Source of the DNA: Planctomycetota bacterium
GTDB taxonomy: Bacteria > Planctomycetota > Planctomycetia > Gemmatales > Gemmataceae
NCBI GenBank assembly: GCA_021413735.1
Contig: JAIOPV010000121.1
Span: 1-42,937, forward strand
DNA length: 42,937 bases
Direction: 5' to 3'
Positions 25,312 through 37,100 of the stretch are shown in pieces (the stretch's first letter is position 1; each line of letters starts with the position of its first letter). Under the pieces are notes generated by a model, which was given only the letters and a program-made list of their open reading frames with translations, searched no databases and was not told where the DNA came from. The translations under genes were made by a program, and so were the position numbers.

Positions 25312-25593
25312 ATGGATGCACAGGTTGGGAAAGTTCTGAAGGCACTCGACGACCACAAATTGACCGATCGCACCGTGATCGTGTTCGTGTCGGATCACGG
25401 CTACCACATCGGCGAACACGGACTCTGGGCGAAGACTTCCTGCTTTGAGCTCGACGCCCGAGTGCCGCACATTGTTGCTGCACCCAAGATGCATACTGCT
25501 GGTAAGGCAACGCCGGCTCTCGAGGAACTGGTCGATCTGTTCCCAAGCTCACCGAGTTGTGCGGGCAAAAGAGTTTCGGTCTTCATCGCGTGA
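25312..25593 (+). pseudogene. Sulfatase C-terminal fragment, frameshifted
   Basis: The frame reads MDAQVGKVLKALDDH then FVSDHGYHIGEHGLWAK, the metal-site region near the C-terminal half of arylsulfatase/iduronate-sulfatase-type proteins, and EELVDLFP. After this, at about 25540-25550, the expected KLTELCG appears in another frame, so one base has been lost. The N-terminal half with the CxPSR active-site motif is absent. It is a remnant, not an enzyme. It abuts the lipoprotein stop (TAAATG), consistent with a deletion joint. Confidence 0.8.
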
Positions 25594-25764
25594 AAATGAG
25601 GAATTGGTGGCACTCGTTGCAGATTTCACCTCTTCACCGGGAATCGGTGTGTAGCCTACTCGTTTGGTCACGCGGGTGTAACGTCCTCACCGAATGGGAC
25701 TGACAGGTTCGAGGTATATCGACTAGGATTTCGTTCGGCTTGTTACGCGGACCTGGAGCTTGGC

Positions 25765-25833
25765 ATGTTTGCAACTCGCTTGCTTGCTCTTGCGGTGATT
25801 GTCCTTGCCAGAACAGTTCCACCGTCGGCCTGA
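25765..25833 (+). pseudogene. Isolated signal-peptide fragment (possible sulfatase N-terminus)
   Basis: ATG 25765 with GGAG six bases upstream opens MFATRLLALAVIVLARTVPPSA and then a stop at 25831. It has the form of a secretion signal cut off by the hairpin repeat at 25822-25836. It may be the start of a gene lost by deletion. A link to the sulfatase fragment upstream is speculation. Confidence 0.4.
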
Positions 25834-25884
25834 CGGCTCGACGCTCACTAACTCCAGAATGAAACGACCCTGCCTCAGCAATTC
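25822..25884. repeat. Hairpin plus dispersed repeat, copy 2
   Basis: CCGTC-N5-GACGG (25822-25836) is followed by 'gctcgacgctcactaactcc', then AGAATGAAACGACCCTG (25856-25872), a near-copy of 24721-24737, and CCTCAGCAATTC. No gene is seen from 25834 to 25980. Confidence 0.5.
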
Positions 25885-25980
25885 GACTCAGTTATCTTTT
25901 GAGTCGTTGATTCTGCTTTCCCGGTGTGGGCGGAGCCATTACACTTCGCCGTGAAGAACTGCCTGCACGGGAGCAAGCCG

Positions 25981-27102
25981 ATGCTCGACCCAGCCGAAGC
26001 CGCCTTCTTGCAATCAATCGCTCAAAATCACGCCGAGAACACGGCTCGCCTCGTGTACGCCGACTGGCTGCAAGAACACGGCGAAGGATCGCGTGCGGAG
26101 TTCATTCGCGTGCAGTGCGATCTGTCATTGCCCAAACTCACCAAGAAACGCCGGCAGACACTTCAGGCACGCGAGCGAGAATTGCTCGTCGAACACCGGC
26201 AAGCATGGTGCGACGCGTTCGGGCTACCCATCGAAGATGTTCACTTCTCGCGGGGACTGATCGACCAAATGCGGCTTTCAAAGTGGCAACGCGGAAAGCT
26301 GCTCAAGCCTGAGTTTGCGCCGAGATTCGCCTCGCTCACGGAGTTGGACCTCTCGGGGCTCCAACTCGGCGACGCAGAAATCAGCGAGTTCGCGAAGTCC
26401 GCACGGTTCCCGGCACTTCGCAAACTCATCCTCAGCGATAACATCATCACGGACATCGGTGCCACTGCCCTCGCTTCCGCGATGGGTTTGCCGAGCCTCG
26501 ACACGCTTTATCTCTTTCAGAACAACATCAGTGATAGCGTTCAAAGCGCCCTCAAGAAAAGCAAACAGTTCAAGCTGACGAATCTGGATGTGGGGGTGCG
26601 AGCCGTCGGCTATTCCATGAGTGCAGGCGAAACCGACATCGCCCGGCGTCAGTATCTTCGGCGGTTGCTGCCAGTCGTGATGAAGTACTTCAAAAAGTAC
26701 GAGCGATTGCAGTCGGCTGCCTTGTGTGTGGCGCAGTACTGGGCAGACGAAGCCGACGACGCGGTCCACTGTGAGTTGGTGGTGAGTGAGCTACCTGAGC
26801 CGGCTCTGAAAGGCGCGGGCTCCAAGAGCGATCCCAATTTGCCCAACACGTTCATCAAACACAAATACAGCACGGAGTCGAGTTCACGGATTTGGGACAT
26901 CGAGATTGGTTGGGATGATAACGGCAGTGCGATTCCGCTCTGGGCCGCGTTTGCTCCCGAGGAAGGGAGCCAGGAGTACGACTCGATCGCCGAGGTGTAT
27001 CTGCCTGCGGTGCTGTTCTACCGACACGGTGGCTACGAAATCCTGCCGATGACACGCCCGCATCTCAACGGGATTCGACCTGAGCATGATGAGGAAGAAT
27101 AG
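25981..27102 (+). CDS. TIGR02996-domain protein with leucine-rich repeats
   Basis: 373 residues from ATG 25981 with GGGAG upstream. Residues about 1-50 are the repeat-companion domain widespread in Gemmata relatives (DPAEAAFLQSIAQ, ARLVYADWLQEHG, AEFIRVQCDL). Residues about 110-210 are RI-like leucine-rich repeats (LTELDLSGLQLGDAEI, LRKLILSDNIITDIGATAL, LDTLYLFQNNISD). The C-terminal 160 residues (SMSAGETDIARRQYLRR ... YEILPMTRPH) are unfamiliar. No signal peptide. Probably a protein-interaction protein; its partner is unknown. Confidence 0.85.
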   Translation: MLDPAEAAFLQSIAQNHAENTARLVYADWLQEHGEGSRAEFIRVQCDLSLPKLTKKRRQTLQARERELLVEHRQAWCDAFGLPIEDVHFSRGLIDQMRLSKWQRGKLLKPEFAPRFASLTELDLSGLQLGDAEISEFAKSARFPALRKLILSDNIITDIGATALASAMGLPSLDTLYLFQNNISDSVQSALKKSKQFKLTNLDVGVRAVGYSMSAGETDIARRQYLRRLLPVVMKYFKKYERLQSAALCVAQYWADEADDAVHCELVVSELPEPALKGAGSKSDPNLPNTFIKHKYSTESSSRIWDIEIGWDDNGSAIPLWAAFAPEEGSQEYDSIAEVYLPAVLFYRHGGYEILPMTRPHLNGIRPEHDEEE

Positions 27103-27121
27103 GTCCGAAAAGGAGCTTGTC

Positions 27122-27763
27122 GTGCTTTACCTCGCTTTGAGTTGCTTTCAAAGTCGCCGCATGAGTGACGCGGCGGAAACGTTGGCCGCTCTGGCACCCG
27201 GGCAAGTCGGGCTTCAGTTGACACCCGGTTGTGCTCCAAGCCCCATCAATATTCAGTGCCCAACGCGCACCCATCACGGCTTCAGTCAGCGAGCGTTGCG
27301 TGCGCCGGTGTGGAACGAAGGAGCGTTAGTTTGGCGTGGGGATAGTGTGCACCCACCACGGGAACGCGAGGTACCGGACAACTGGCAACCGCCTGATGAT
27401 GTCGTGCTGGAAACGATGTACCCCGGCTATGCTGCTCTGGCGAACGGCGATCAGATTGCGGCAGCGATGGACGCGGGTCGCTGGCTGGCGGTGGATGTCG
27501 CACATCTCGACATCCAACTGTTTCACGGCATCCTGTCGAAATCGGTGAAGCGTCGGCTTCTGGAATATGAACGAGTCGCGGAAGTTCATGTCTCAAACAG
27601 TCACGAATCCCGCGACACGCACGCCAAACTTGTTCGGAGTACCTGGGGAATTGAGTGGGCACGGGCACGGCTTGCAGCAGGAACGCCCGTCATCTTGGAG
27701 TGCTACATGCACAAGCTGTCCCACGAAGAACGCCTGGAACAGATTGCGTGGATGTCGCTGTAG
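27122..27763 (+). CDS. Conserved protein, possibly TIM-barrel (xylose-isomerase-like)
   Basis: 213 residues if it starts at GTG 27122, which has AAGGAG six bases upstream; an in-frame ATG at 27161 (MSDAAETLAALAPG) and one at 27086 overlapping the previous gene are alternatives. Patterns such as VGLQLTPGCAP, VVLETMYPGY, WLAVDVAHLDIQL, VAEVHVSNSH and TPVILECYMH look like successive strands of a TIM barrel with His/Asp/Glu at strand ends, as in sugar-isomerase or AP-endonuclease-like proteins. I could not confirm a family. It follows the LRR protein by 19 bases and may share its transcript. Confidence 0.6.
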   Translation: MLYLALSCFQSRRMSDAAETLAALAPGQVGLQLTPGCAPSPINIQCPTRTHHGFSQRALRAPVWNEGALVWRGDSVHPPREREVPDNWQPPDDVVLETMYPGYAALANGDQIAAAMDAGRWLAVDVAHLDIQLFHGILSKSVKRRLLEYERVAEVHVSNSHESRDTHAKLVRSTWGIEWARARLAAGTPVILECYMHKLSHEERLEQIAWMSL

Positions 27764-27940
27764 CAGACGCTATTGGGGACATCCTGGGATCGCGTTCATC
27801 GTGGCCGCTCTTCGCTTTTGAAGACGAGGCAATGTCCGAGAGATAACTTTGTTTCCCTCAGAGCCGGGGCCGTCATGGCCACAGACCTCGCTTCGCTGTT
27901 GAAGAAGTCAGCAGGATATTCGCGATCCCAGGATGGGGCA
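27764..27940. other. Short gap, no gene seen
   Basis: Space between two convergent genes. I see no strong hairpin or RNA gene. Confidence 0.4.
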
Positions 27941-28177
27941 TCACACTCCGAGGCCAGCGGCGAGTTCAGCGTCGCTGCGGCTACCCGTCTTGGTCGACTC
28001 TGGCCGGTTGGCCAGAATCTCAGCTTTCACGCGGCGCGTCATTTGGAGCACGAAGGCCGCATCGCGAAGCATCTTCTTCACTTCGTCGCGGGTCATTGGT
28101 GCTGGCTTCGTGGCGGTGGTGTTCGGGGTGGTTTCGGTGGTGTTGGCAACCGTGGTGGCGGTGATGTTCTGGGTCAT
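27941..28177 (-). CDS. Small hypothetical protein with Thr-rich N-terminus
   Basis: 78 residues, ATG at 28177 preceded by AAGGA at good spacing. The first 25 residues are Thr/Asn/Ala-rich (MTQNITATTVANTTETTPN); the rest is helical and basic (MTRDEVKKMLRDAAFVLQM, TRRVKAEILANRP). No signal peptide. The strong ribosome site, coding-like base use and an upstream sigma-54-like promoter support a real gene. Family unknown. Confidence 0.7.
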   Translation of the reverse strand: MTQNITATTVANTTETTPNTTATKPAPMTRDEVKKMLRDAAFVLQMTRRVKAEILANRPESTKTGSRSDAELAAGLGV

Positions 28178-28228
28178 GGTCGTTATCCTTTTCGGAGGGT
28201 TGGTTGTTTCTTTCGTGATCTACTCCAA

Positions 28229-28244
28229 TGCAGTGACCGTGCCA
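28229..28244 (-). promoter_or_regulatory. Candidate sigma-54 promoter
   Basis: On the minus strand TGGCACG-N4-CTGCA; the consensus is TGGCACG-N4-TTGCA. The GG and GC pairs have the required 10-base separation. It lies about 50 bases before the 78-residue gene. Confidence 0.45.
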
Positions 28245-28410
28245 CTCGCCGCGAAAAACAATCAGAATCGCGCCGTCTCCAGGGATTTCTAGGCGTTTGT
28301 GCGTGTTGGATGGGGGATTGCAAAATGGTGAACACTTGCCGGATCGTTGCAACTCTTACCACTTAACAGAAAGGGTACAAACCGTTGGGGAATTGCTTGA
28401 AACCATGACA

Positions 28411-28438
28411 AAGCCCGCGGGGGAAACCTCGCGGGCTT
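28411..28438 (-). terminator. Hairpin terminator after the epimerase gene
   Basis: AAGCCCGCG (28411-28419) pairs with CGCGGGCTT (28430-28438) with a 10-base loop, 39 bases past the epimerase stop. The following T-run is short, so efficiency is uncertain; the stem can work from both sides. Confidence 0.6.
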
Positions 28439-28476
28439 GTGCATCTTGAGCGAATTTAGGCGATTCGGGCAGTTCG

Positions 28477-29490
28477 TTACGGTTCGTCGGCCACGATAAC
28501 CGGGGCAGCTTTCGGAGCCTCCAGATCGCTCGTGTCGAGCCGTCCCTCGGCCTGGAGCTGTTTGAAGATCGCCACCGTCTCGCGGATGCCATCGACGAGC
28601 GACGTTTTCGGCATCGGTCCGAGGTCGCGTTCAATGCCCGCGTCGCTCAGATCGTATGCGATGGCAATTTGGGTTGTGCCGGTGGTTACCAGCTTTGCCG
28701 CGTCGGGCAGAACTTGCGTCAAAGCCTTGTGGAAGTCCGTCAGCGTGACGACCGCACCGCGAAGGTTGTAACTCTTCGCTCCGGTATATGGGCGGTCGAG
28801 GCACGCGATGAACGTCTTCGCCACGTCGTCCACGTACTGGAAGTCGCTCCAACCGCCAAAGTTGATCTGATACGGCCGACCGAGCAGCACAGCCTTGATC
28901 GCCTTCGTGGGTTCGCTGGTCATGCCGAGGTCGCGGCCGACACCGTAAACGGTCCACGGTCGCAGACCGATGCTTGAGATGCCGGAATCCTGGAAGTAGA
29001 TGCGGGCGTTGCCTTCGTTGCAGCACTTGAAGATGCCGTAGTGCGTGCTGGGTGTCAGCAGCACATCATCGCCGAGCGAGCCAGCCGGGTACTTGTCGGG
29101 ACCACCGAACACGGCTGCGCTGCTGGCGTACACGAGACGCTTGATCTGCGTGCCAGCCGCTTTCACCGCTTCAAATACCGCGAGCGTTCCGAGCACGTTT
29201 ACCTTCGCGCCGAGCATGGGGTCTGTGCGGCACGTCGGCACCTGTAAGCCCGCGAGGTGGATGATGTGCGTGATGCCGAAGTCGCTGATGGCCTTCTTCA
29301 GCGCGGCGAGGTCGGTCACGTCGCCTTGCACGAACGTGACCTTCTTCACTTCCGATTCGGGCAGGACGAGCCGCAGTCGGCGAGCGTCTTCTCGCAGATC
29401 GAAGACCCAGATTTGGTCGCCGCGAGCGAGGAGGTTGCGGGCGATCCACGCGCCGATGAAGCCGTAACCGCCGGTGATAAGCACACGCAT
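28477..29490 (-). CDS. NAD-dependent epimerase/dehydratase
   Basis: 337 residues, extended SDR family. The Rossmann motif GGYGFIGAWIA is at residues 7-17 and the downstream acidic residue of VFDLRED suggests NAD binding. The active site is seen as YASSAAVFGGP and HYGIFK (Tyr-x3-Lys). Substrate is likely a nucleotide sugar or related compound, by family. The tail (DLEAPKAAPVIVADEP) is disordered. It lies downstream of gyrA on the same strand, with two small hairpins between. Confidence 0.9.
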   Translation of the reverse strand: MRVLITGGYGFIGAWIARNLLARGDQIWVFDLREDARRLRLVLPESEVKKVTFVQGDVTDLAALKKAISDFGITHIIHLAGLQVPTCRTDPMLGAKVNVLGTLAVFEAVKAAGTQIKRLVYASSAAVFGGPDKYPAGSLGDDVLLTPSTHYGIFKCCNEGNARIYFQDSGISSIGLRPWTVYGVGRDLGMTSEPTKAIKAVLLGRPYQINFGGWSDFQYVDDVAKTFIACLDRPYTGAKSYNLRGAVVTLTDFHKALTQVLPDAAKLVTTGTTQIAIAYDLSDAGIERDLGPMPKTSLVDGIRETVAIFKQLQAEGRLDTSDLEAPKAAPVIVADEP

Positions 29491-29542
29491 CAGTGATGTC
29501 TTTCGTGGTGGGATGTTGCGTTCATCATATTCGTTGAGCGGT

Positions 29543-29576
29543 GGTCCCGTTGGGACCGCCCGCCCCGTTGGGGCGG
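29543..29576 (-). terminator. Two small hairpins in the gyrA-epimerase gap
   Basis: GGTCCC-GTT-GGGACC (29543-29557) and CCGCCCC-GTT-GGGGCGG (29560-29576) stand side by side just past the gyrA stop. No T-run follows. They could end gyrA transcription or belong to the palindrome group of this genome. Confidence 0.4.
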
Positions 29577-29579
29577 CCG

Positions 29580-32330
<2,751 letters not shown>

Positions 32331-32406
32331 CTGCGTCTCCTCGCTCGAACCCGCGGATTTTGGGGTCGTCCACAGGGCTTCGGAACTCACTCCATATGAC
32401 TCGGTT

Positions 32407-32412
32407 ATTTTA
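32407..32412 (-). promoter_or_regulatory. Possible -10 box (TAAAAT) for gyrA
   Basis: TAAAAT on the minus strand, 76 bases before the TTG start, in an AT-rich patch (TTTTTGTAAAATAA). No clear -35. Confidence 0.25.
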
Positions 32413-32529
32413 CAAAAACAGGCGTTTCCGAACCAGCGAAGTTGTGCGGTATCGGGAACTTTTCTTTGCGTCGGAAGTCTAAGTGGTATTTAGTGTTGGG
32501 TGTTTTGTGTTTCGTGGTCAACGTTGGAA

Positions 32530-32596
32530 GTTTAGCGTCAGCCTCAACGGGGCTGCGCCAACCGTGTGCGCAGCCTCGTTGGGGCTGACGCTAAAC
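32530..32596. repeat. Intergenic inverted repeat, 29-base arms
   Basis: Arms 32530-32558 and 32568-32596 match as inverted repeats at 27 of 29 positions (start GTTTAGCGTCAGCC), with a 9-base loop. It lies between the divergent gyrA and STN-like genes. Confidence 0.8.
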
Positions 32597-32620
32597 TGTG
32601 ATTGAATTTGGAGATAACAC

Positions 32621-33271
32621 ATGCGTGTCATCCTGTTTGCGGGACTTGTAGCGGGCCTCATCGCGGTTGCGGAAACCCCCGTCGCGACTCGCGCTCAGGT
32701 GGCGAAAGATCCGCCGAAAGAGCCAGCCAAACTCACCGTCAAGGATTCGACGTTAGCCGACTTCACGAGAACGAAGGCGCTCAGAACGAAGATCACGGCC
32801 GACTTCACCGATGCCCGCCTTGGCGAGATTCTGAAGGAGTTCGCCCACCTCGCTGAAGAGAAGACCGACGAACCGTTGATGCTCAGTTACGGCGAAGGTT
32901 TCCCATTCACGCAGAAGGTCACGTTCGGCGTGAAGAACCAACCGCTGGAGGTTGCGCTCGACTCGTTGTTCAAGAAGGCGGGCGGCGGATTGGGTTACGT
33001 CGTGGTATCGAAGGAGGGGGACAAGTACGATGGATGGCTGCGGCTGACCACGACCGGTGAACGCGGCATCGAGGCACCGCCACCGGGAGCAGCCGAGGAA
33101 GCCGAGGCTGGTGCAAAACTCGCGCTCGCGAAGAAACTCCTCGACGCGGGCAAACCGGCTTCCGCGAAGCCCGTGTTGGAGATTGTGGCCCGGAAGTTCG
33201 CGGGCACGAAAGCCGGAGCCGAGGCGAAAGCGTTGCTAGAGAAGCTGGAGAAGGAGAAAGAAAAAGAGTGA
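32621..33271 (+). CDS. Exported protein with STN-like (secretin N-terminal) domain
   Basis: 216 residues, ATG with GGAG upstream. A signal peptide (MRVILFAGLVAGLIAVAE) leads into a domain (about 60-130) with the STN layout: ADFTDARLGEILKEF, then VTFGVKNQPLEVALDSLF and LGYVVVSKEGDK. The C-terminus is Ala/Lys/Glu-rich and helical (AEEAEAGAKLALAKKLL, EALLEKLEKEKEKE-like). STN domains occur in secretins and TonB receptors; this one is alone, so it is probably periplasmic with unknown partners. Its TGA overlaps the GTG of aat. Confidence 0.8.
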   Translation: MRVILFAGLVAGLIAVAETPVATRAQVAKDPPKEPAKLTVKDSTLADFTRTKALRTKITADFTDARLGEILKEFAHLAEEKTDEPLMLSYGEGFPFTQKVTFGVKNQPLEVALDSLFKKAGGGLGYVVVSKEGDKYDGWLRLTTTGERGIEAPPPGAAEEAEAGAKLALAKKLLDAGKPASAKPVLEIVARKFAGTKAGAEAKALLEKLEKEKEKE

Positions 33272-33966
33272 GCAGGGAGCAGCGAAAGCGTGATGTGCCG
33301 TGGATTCCGCCGGAACTGGCGGACCCAGATGGGTTCGTCGGCGTCGGTGGCGATCTCGGTCCGCGAATGCTCCTGCGAGCGTACTCTGAAGGCGTGTTCC
33401 CGTGGTTCAACGAAGGCGATCCCATTCTGTGGTGGTCGCCGAACCCACGGACCATCTTCGAGTTGGCCGACAACTCCACTCCCGACGGCACCCCCGGTTA
33501 TGGCGGGCTTCACGTCTCACATCGGTTCGCTCGCACCATTCGTTCGGGCAAGTTTCGCGTGACGGTCAATCAGTGCTTCGAGACGGTGATGCGAAGTTGC
33601 GGCGAGAACCGCGACGGCGGCACTTGGGTCACGCCGGACATGCTCGCCGCGTACACCACGATGCACCGCCTCGGCCATGCTCACAGCGTCGAAACGTGGG
33701 TTGGCGACGAACTGGCCGGCGGCATTTATGGCATTGCCATCGGCGGTGCGTTCGCGGCTGAATCGATGTTCTTCCGCGTGACGGATGGCTCGAAGGTGGC
33801 GCTGGCGGCGCTCGTCTCGCGGTTACGAGAACGTGGCTTCACGCTGCTCGACGTGCAGATGAAAACGTCACACACTTCACGGCTGGGCGCGACGAACATT
33901 TCCCGCACTGAGTATTTGCAGCGATTGCGTGAAGCCGTCGCGATGGTCGGAATCAGTTTCGTGTGA
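33268..33966 (+). CDS. aat: Leucyl/phenylalanyl-tRNA--protein transferase
   Basis: 232 residues, GTG start overlapping the previous stop (GTGA). Family signatures: VGGDLGPRMLLRAYSEGVFPWF, ILWWSPNPRTIFE, GGLHVSHRFARTIRSGKF and the C-terminal DVQMKTSHTSRLGA. Aat adds Leu or Phe from tRNA to N-terminal Arg/Lys of proteins, marking them for ClpS/ClpAP (N-end rule). Length is normal for the family. Cytoplasmic. The overlap with an exported protein gene suggests co-transcription without an obvious functional link. Confidence 0.95.
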   Translation: MSREQRKRDVPWIPPELADPDGFVGVGGDLGPRMLLRAYSEGVFPWFNEGDPILWWSPNPRTIFELADNSTPDGTPGYGGLHVSHRFARTIRSGKFRVTVNQCFETVMRSCGENRDGGTWVTPDMLAAYTTMHRLGHAHSVETWVGDELAGGIYGIAIGGAFAAESMFFRVTDGSKVALAALVSRLRERGFTLLDVQMKTSHTSRLGATNISRTEYLQRLREAVAMVGISFV

Positions 33967-33987
33967 CAACCGACGAAACCACGACAC

Positions 33988-34046
33988 CGCGTAGCCGCGA
34001 CCGAAGGGAGCGCTCTGGTATCGCTCCCTTCGGTCGCGGCTACGCG
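33988..34046. repeat. Perfect 25-bp inverted repeat, 9-base loop
   Basis: Arms 33988-34012 and 34022-34046 are exact reverse complements (start CGCGTAGCCGCGACCG). It begins 22 bases after the aat stop and could terminate transcription, though no T-run follows. Confidence 0.85.
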
Positions 34047-34119
34047 AAATGCGATGCTTGTGTTTCAGCGTCCGTTGCCGATAATTGCACTGCCGCCCTG
34101 GTTGCGCTGGTCGATACGC

Positions 34120-37100
34120 ATGATCGTCACCTGTCCGAACTGCCACCGCACACTCTCCACCGCTGACGACGGTGATGTCCCGTCGTTCTGCATGTACTGC
34201 GGCTCCAAACTCAGCAACAAAGGCGACAACGCCGCCACGCGAACCGCTCCGTTTGTGCCCGAATCATCTGCATCCAGCACCGGCGAAGACGTTCCATTCG
34301 GTCCCGATACCGCCCCCAAAACCATCGGCGGCTACAAGCTCCTTCGCCTCCTCGGTGCCGGCGGAATGGGCGCGGTTTACGAAGCCGAGGCACCCGGTTC
34401 CTCTGCTCGCGTCGCCGTGAAACTGCTCTCATCGCGGCTCGCTTCCAGCCCCACATCTGTCGAACGCTTCAAGCAGGAAGGGCGGCTTGCCAGCCAGCTT
34501 GCCCACCCCCGTTGCGTGTTCGTGATCGCGGCCGACGCCGACGCCGGACGGCCTTACATCGTCATGGAGTTGATGCCCGGCGATACGCTGAAAGATGCCG
34601 TCGATAAACGTGGGCCGCTGCCCGCGGAACAGGCCATCACGTACCTGCTCGACGTGATCGACGGGCTTTCGGAAGCTCACCGCGTCGGCATGATTCACCG
34701 CGACATGAAGCCGAGCAACTGTTTCCTGACGGCCGACGGTCGCGTGAAAGTCGGCGACTTCGGGCTGTCGAAATCGCTCATCGGGTCACGCGATCAACAC
34801 CTCACGCACAGCGGCGCGTTCCTCGGTACGGTCATGTTTGCGTCGCCGGAGCAGATTCGTGGCGAGCCACTCGATTACGGTTCCGACATCTATTCGCTGT
34901 GTGCGACGCTCTACTACCTGCTCTGCGGGCAAGCTCCATACCAGCACGAAAGCATGACCGCAGCGCTTGCGAAAGCCATCTCCGAAGATGCGCCGCCCGT
35001 TCGCCAGAAACGCCGGGACGTGTCGCGTGGTCTCGATGCGATCGTAATGAAGGGACTCGAACGCGACCGCGAACGTCGCTGGCAATCGCTCGACGACCTG
35101 CGGGAAGCCCTCGTCGCCCTGTTGCCGAGCCATCAGCACCCCGCACGTCCGCGAGTCCTCATTGGCGCGTATCTCCTCGACATCATCGCAATCTCGTTCA
35201 TCACGATTCCAATCGAACTCACGCGAACCTGGGGCACGGTTTCGGAAGGGCATCTCAACCCGTTCGAGTTTCGCCCGATCGCGATCCTGATTGCGTTGCT
35301 GTACTTTGCCATCGCTGAGGGCGTGTTCGGGGCGACCATTGGGAAGGGCTTGCTCGGGTTGCGCGTGAGTCGAGTTGGGCACACCGAACCGCCCGGCATC
35401 CTGCGCGGGTTCGTTCGAGCGACCGTGTTCCGCGTGCTGATGCTGAGTGTGGTGCTCTTCCCCGAAGACTGCGTTATCTGGTTTGGACCGGTGACGGGCG
35501 GAATCCTCGGCGGCGTGTCGCTGGTCGTTGGCCTCGCGGGTTTGCTCGTTCAGGTTCGGCGACAGTGGGGATTCCGTGGTTTGCACGACCGCATCAGCGG
35601 CTGTCACGTCACGCAAAGCCCGTTCCCGCGTCGAAAGCTCCGACTCACAGTGAAGCATCCGACGCCGTTGTCGGCGCTGTTGCCCCCGCCGGCAGACGCC
35701 TTGCCCGAGTTGGTCGGCGGCTACGCCATTCGCGGCCGATTGGCGGTCGATCCTGACGGCGAACAGGTCTGGGTTGGCGAAGACCGGGCGCTTGCGCGTT
35801 CCGTGCTGATCTGGCTGAAACCCGCCGAACGGGGAACGGTTGCGTTGCACGAAGCAGCTCGCCCCACGCGGCTCCGGCATCTCGGCAACGGGTCGCTGAC
35901 CTGGGCGGGCACGGCGTTCGATTGGGTTTCGTTCGCGTCTCCGCTCGGCGCTCCGCTCGCCGATTCCATCAACCCATCGCGTCCGTTGCGGTGGGCGGAT
36001 GCTCGCTTGTTGTTGGAACAACTGGTTGAGGAGTTTCGGGCTGCGGAATCCGATGGAACCATGCCGCCGCGAATCGGACTCGATCAGGTTTGGGCCGAAC
36101 CGAACGGTCGGATTCAGTTGCTCGAATGCTCTCTCTCGGGCAGACACGCCGCCTCTGGCACCTCGTTCGGATTGCTGCGTGAAGTTGCGTCGCTCGCACT
36201 GGAAGGTAAGCCAAGGTCGCACGCCGGTGCTGTTCGCGCTCCGTTGCCGGCTCACGCCGTACCGATCCTCGACAAGCTGTTCACCGATGGCGGTTATTCG
36301 GCGCTCGCGGATTTCCAAAAGGAATTGGCCGAGACGCACGCTCACCGACCAGAAGTGACGCCCGCAGTGCGAGCCGCGCAACTCGGCATTCAGGCTGTGG
36401 TGCTGCTGATTCCGTTCGCGACCATGTTCATCTTGACCGGTGCGGTTGCTCCGTTCTTGACGCACGCCGCGAAGATTCGTTCCGAACAGGCCGACGCAGC
36501 GATGGCCACCATCGCGGACCCCGAGAAAGCGAAGCGGCTCGCGCCGGGACTCGACAAAGAGTTGAAGCACCCGCAACTCAAGGAACGTCTGGAAGCGTAC
36601 CGCGACCGGATGCGAACTGAGGCCGAGGCTCGTCGCCCGATGCTATTCACGCCGCAACGATTCGGGTTGGAACAACTTGTCGAGAAGTCGGATGTCGAAG
36701 CGGTGAATCGGCAGAATGGCTATCCGGTGCAGGTGCGAGAAGCGATTCAGTGGGCTGGTGCGGAGAATGGCACGCCGCGTTCCCGGTTGCGCAGCCCATG
36801 GCGTTCCGAAGCGGAACCGATCATTGTTGTGCTGGTCCTGATTCCGGTTGGGCTTGTGATCGGCGGAGCGGTGTTACGAGGTGGTCTGTCGATGCTTGTG
36901 GCCGGAATCGCTGTTGTGCGAGCCGACGGACAGCGTGCGTCTCACCAACTTTGTGGTTTGCGTGCGTTCGTATGGCTTCCGGTGGCGGCATTGCTGTTCG
37001 CGGCGGCGTGGCTTCAGGTGCTCGACCCCGAACCCGAGCGAGTGTATGCCGCTGCGGGGTTGTGGTTGGTCGCAATTGCTCTGCTGGCGGTGTATGTGGT

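Noticed and set aside
24737-25884. Invertible switch based on the reversed 12-base block
   Set aside because: Only the short block is reversed and no recombinase or promoter is seen, so two diverged element ends are simpler.
34786-36576. 596-codon open frame on the minus strand
   Set aside because: Lies wholly inside the + strand kinase/RDD gene; its translation is Arg/Gln/His-rich with no domain, so it is a shadow of high-GC coding.
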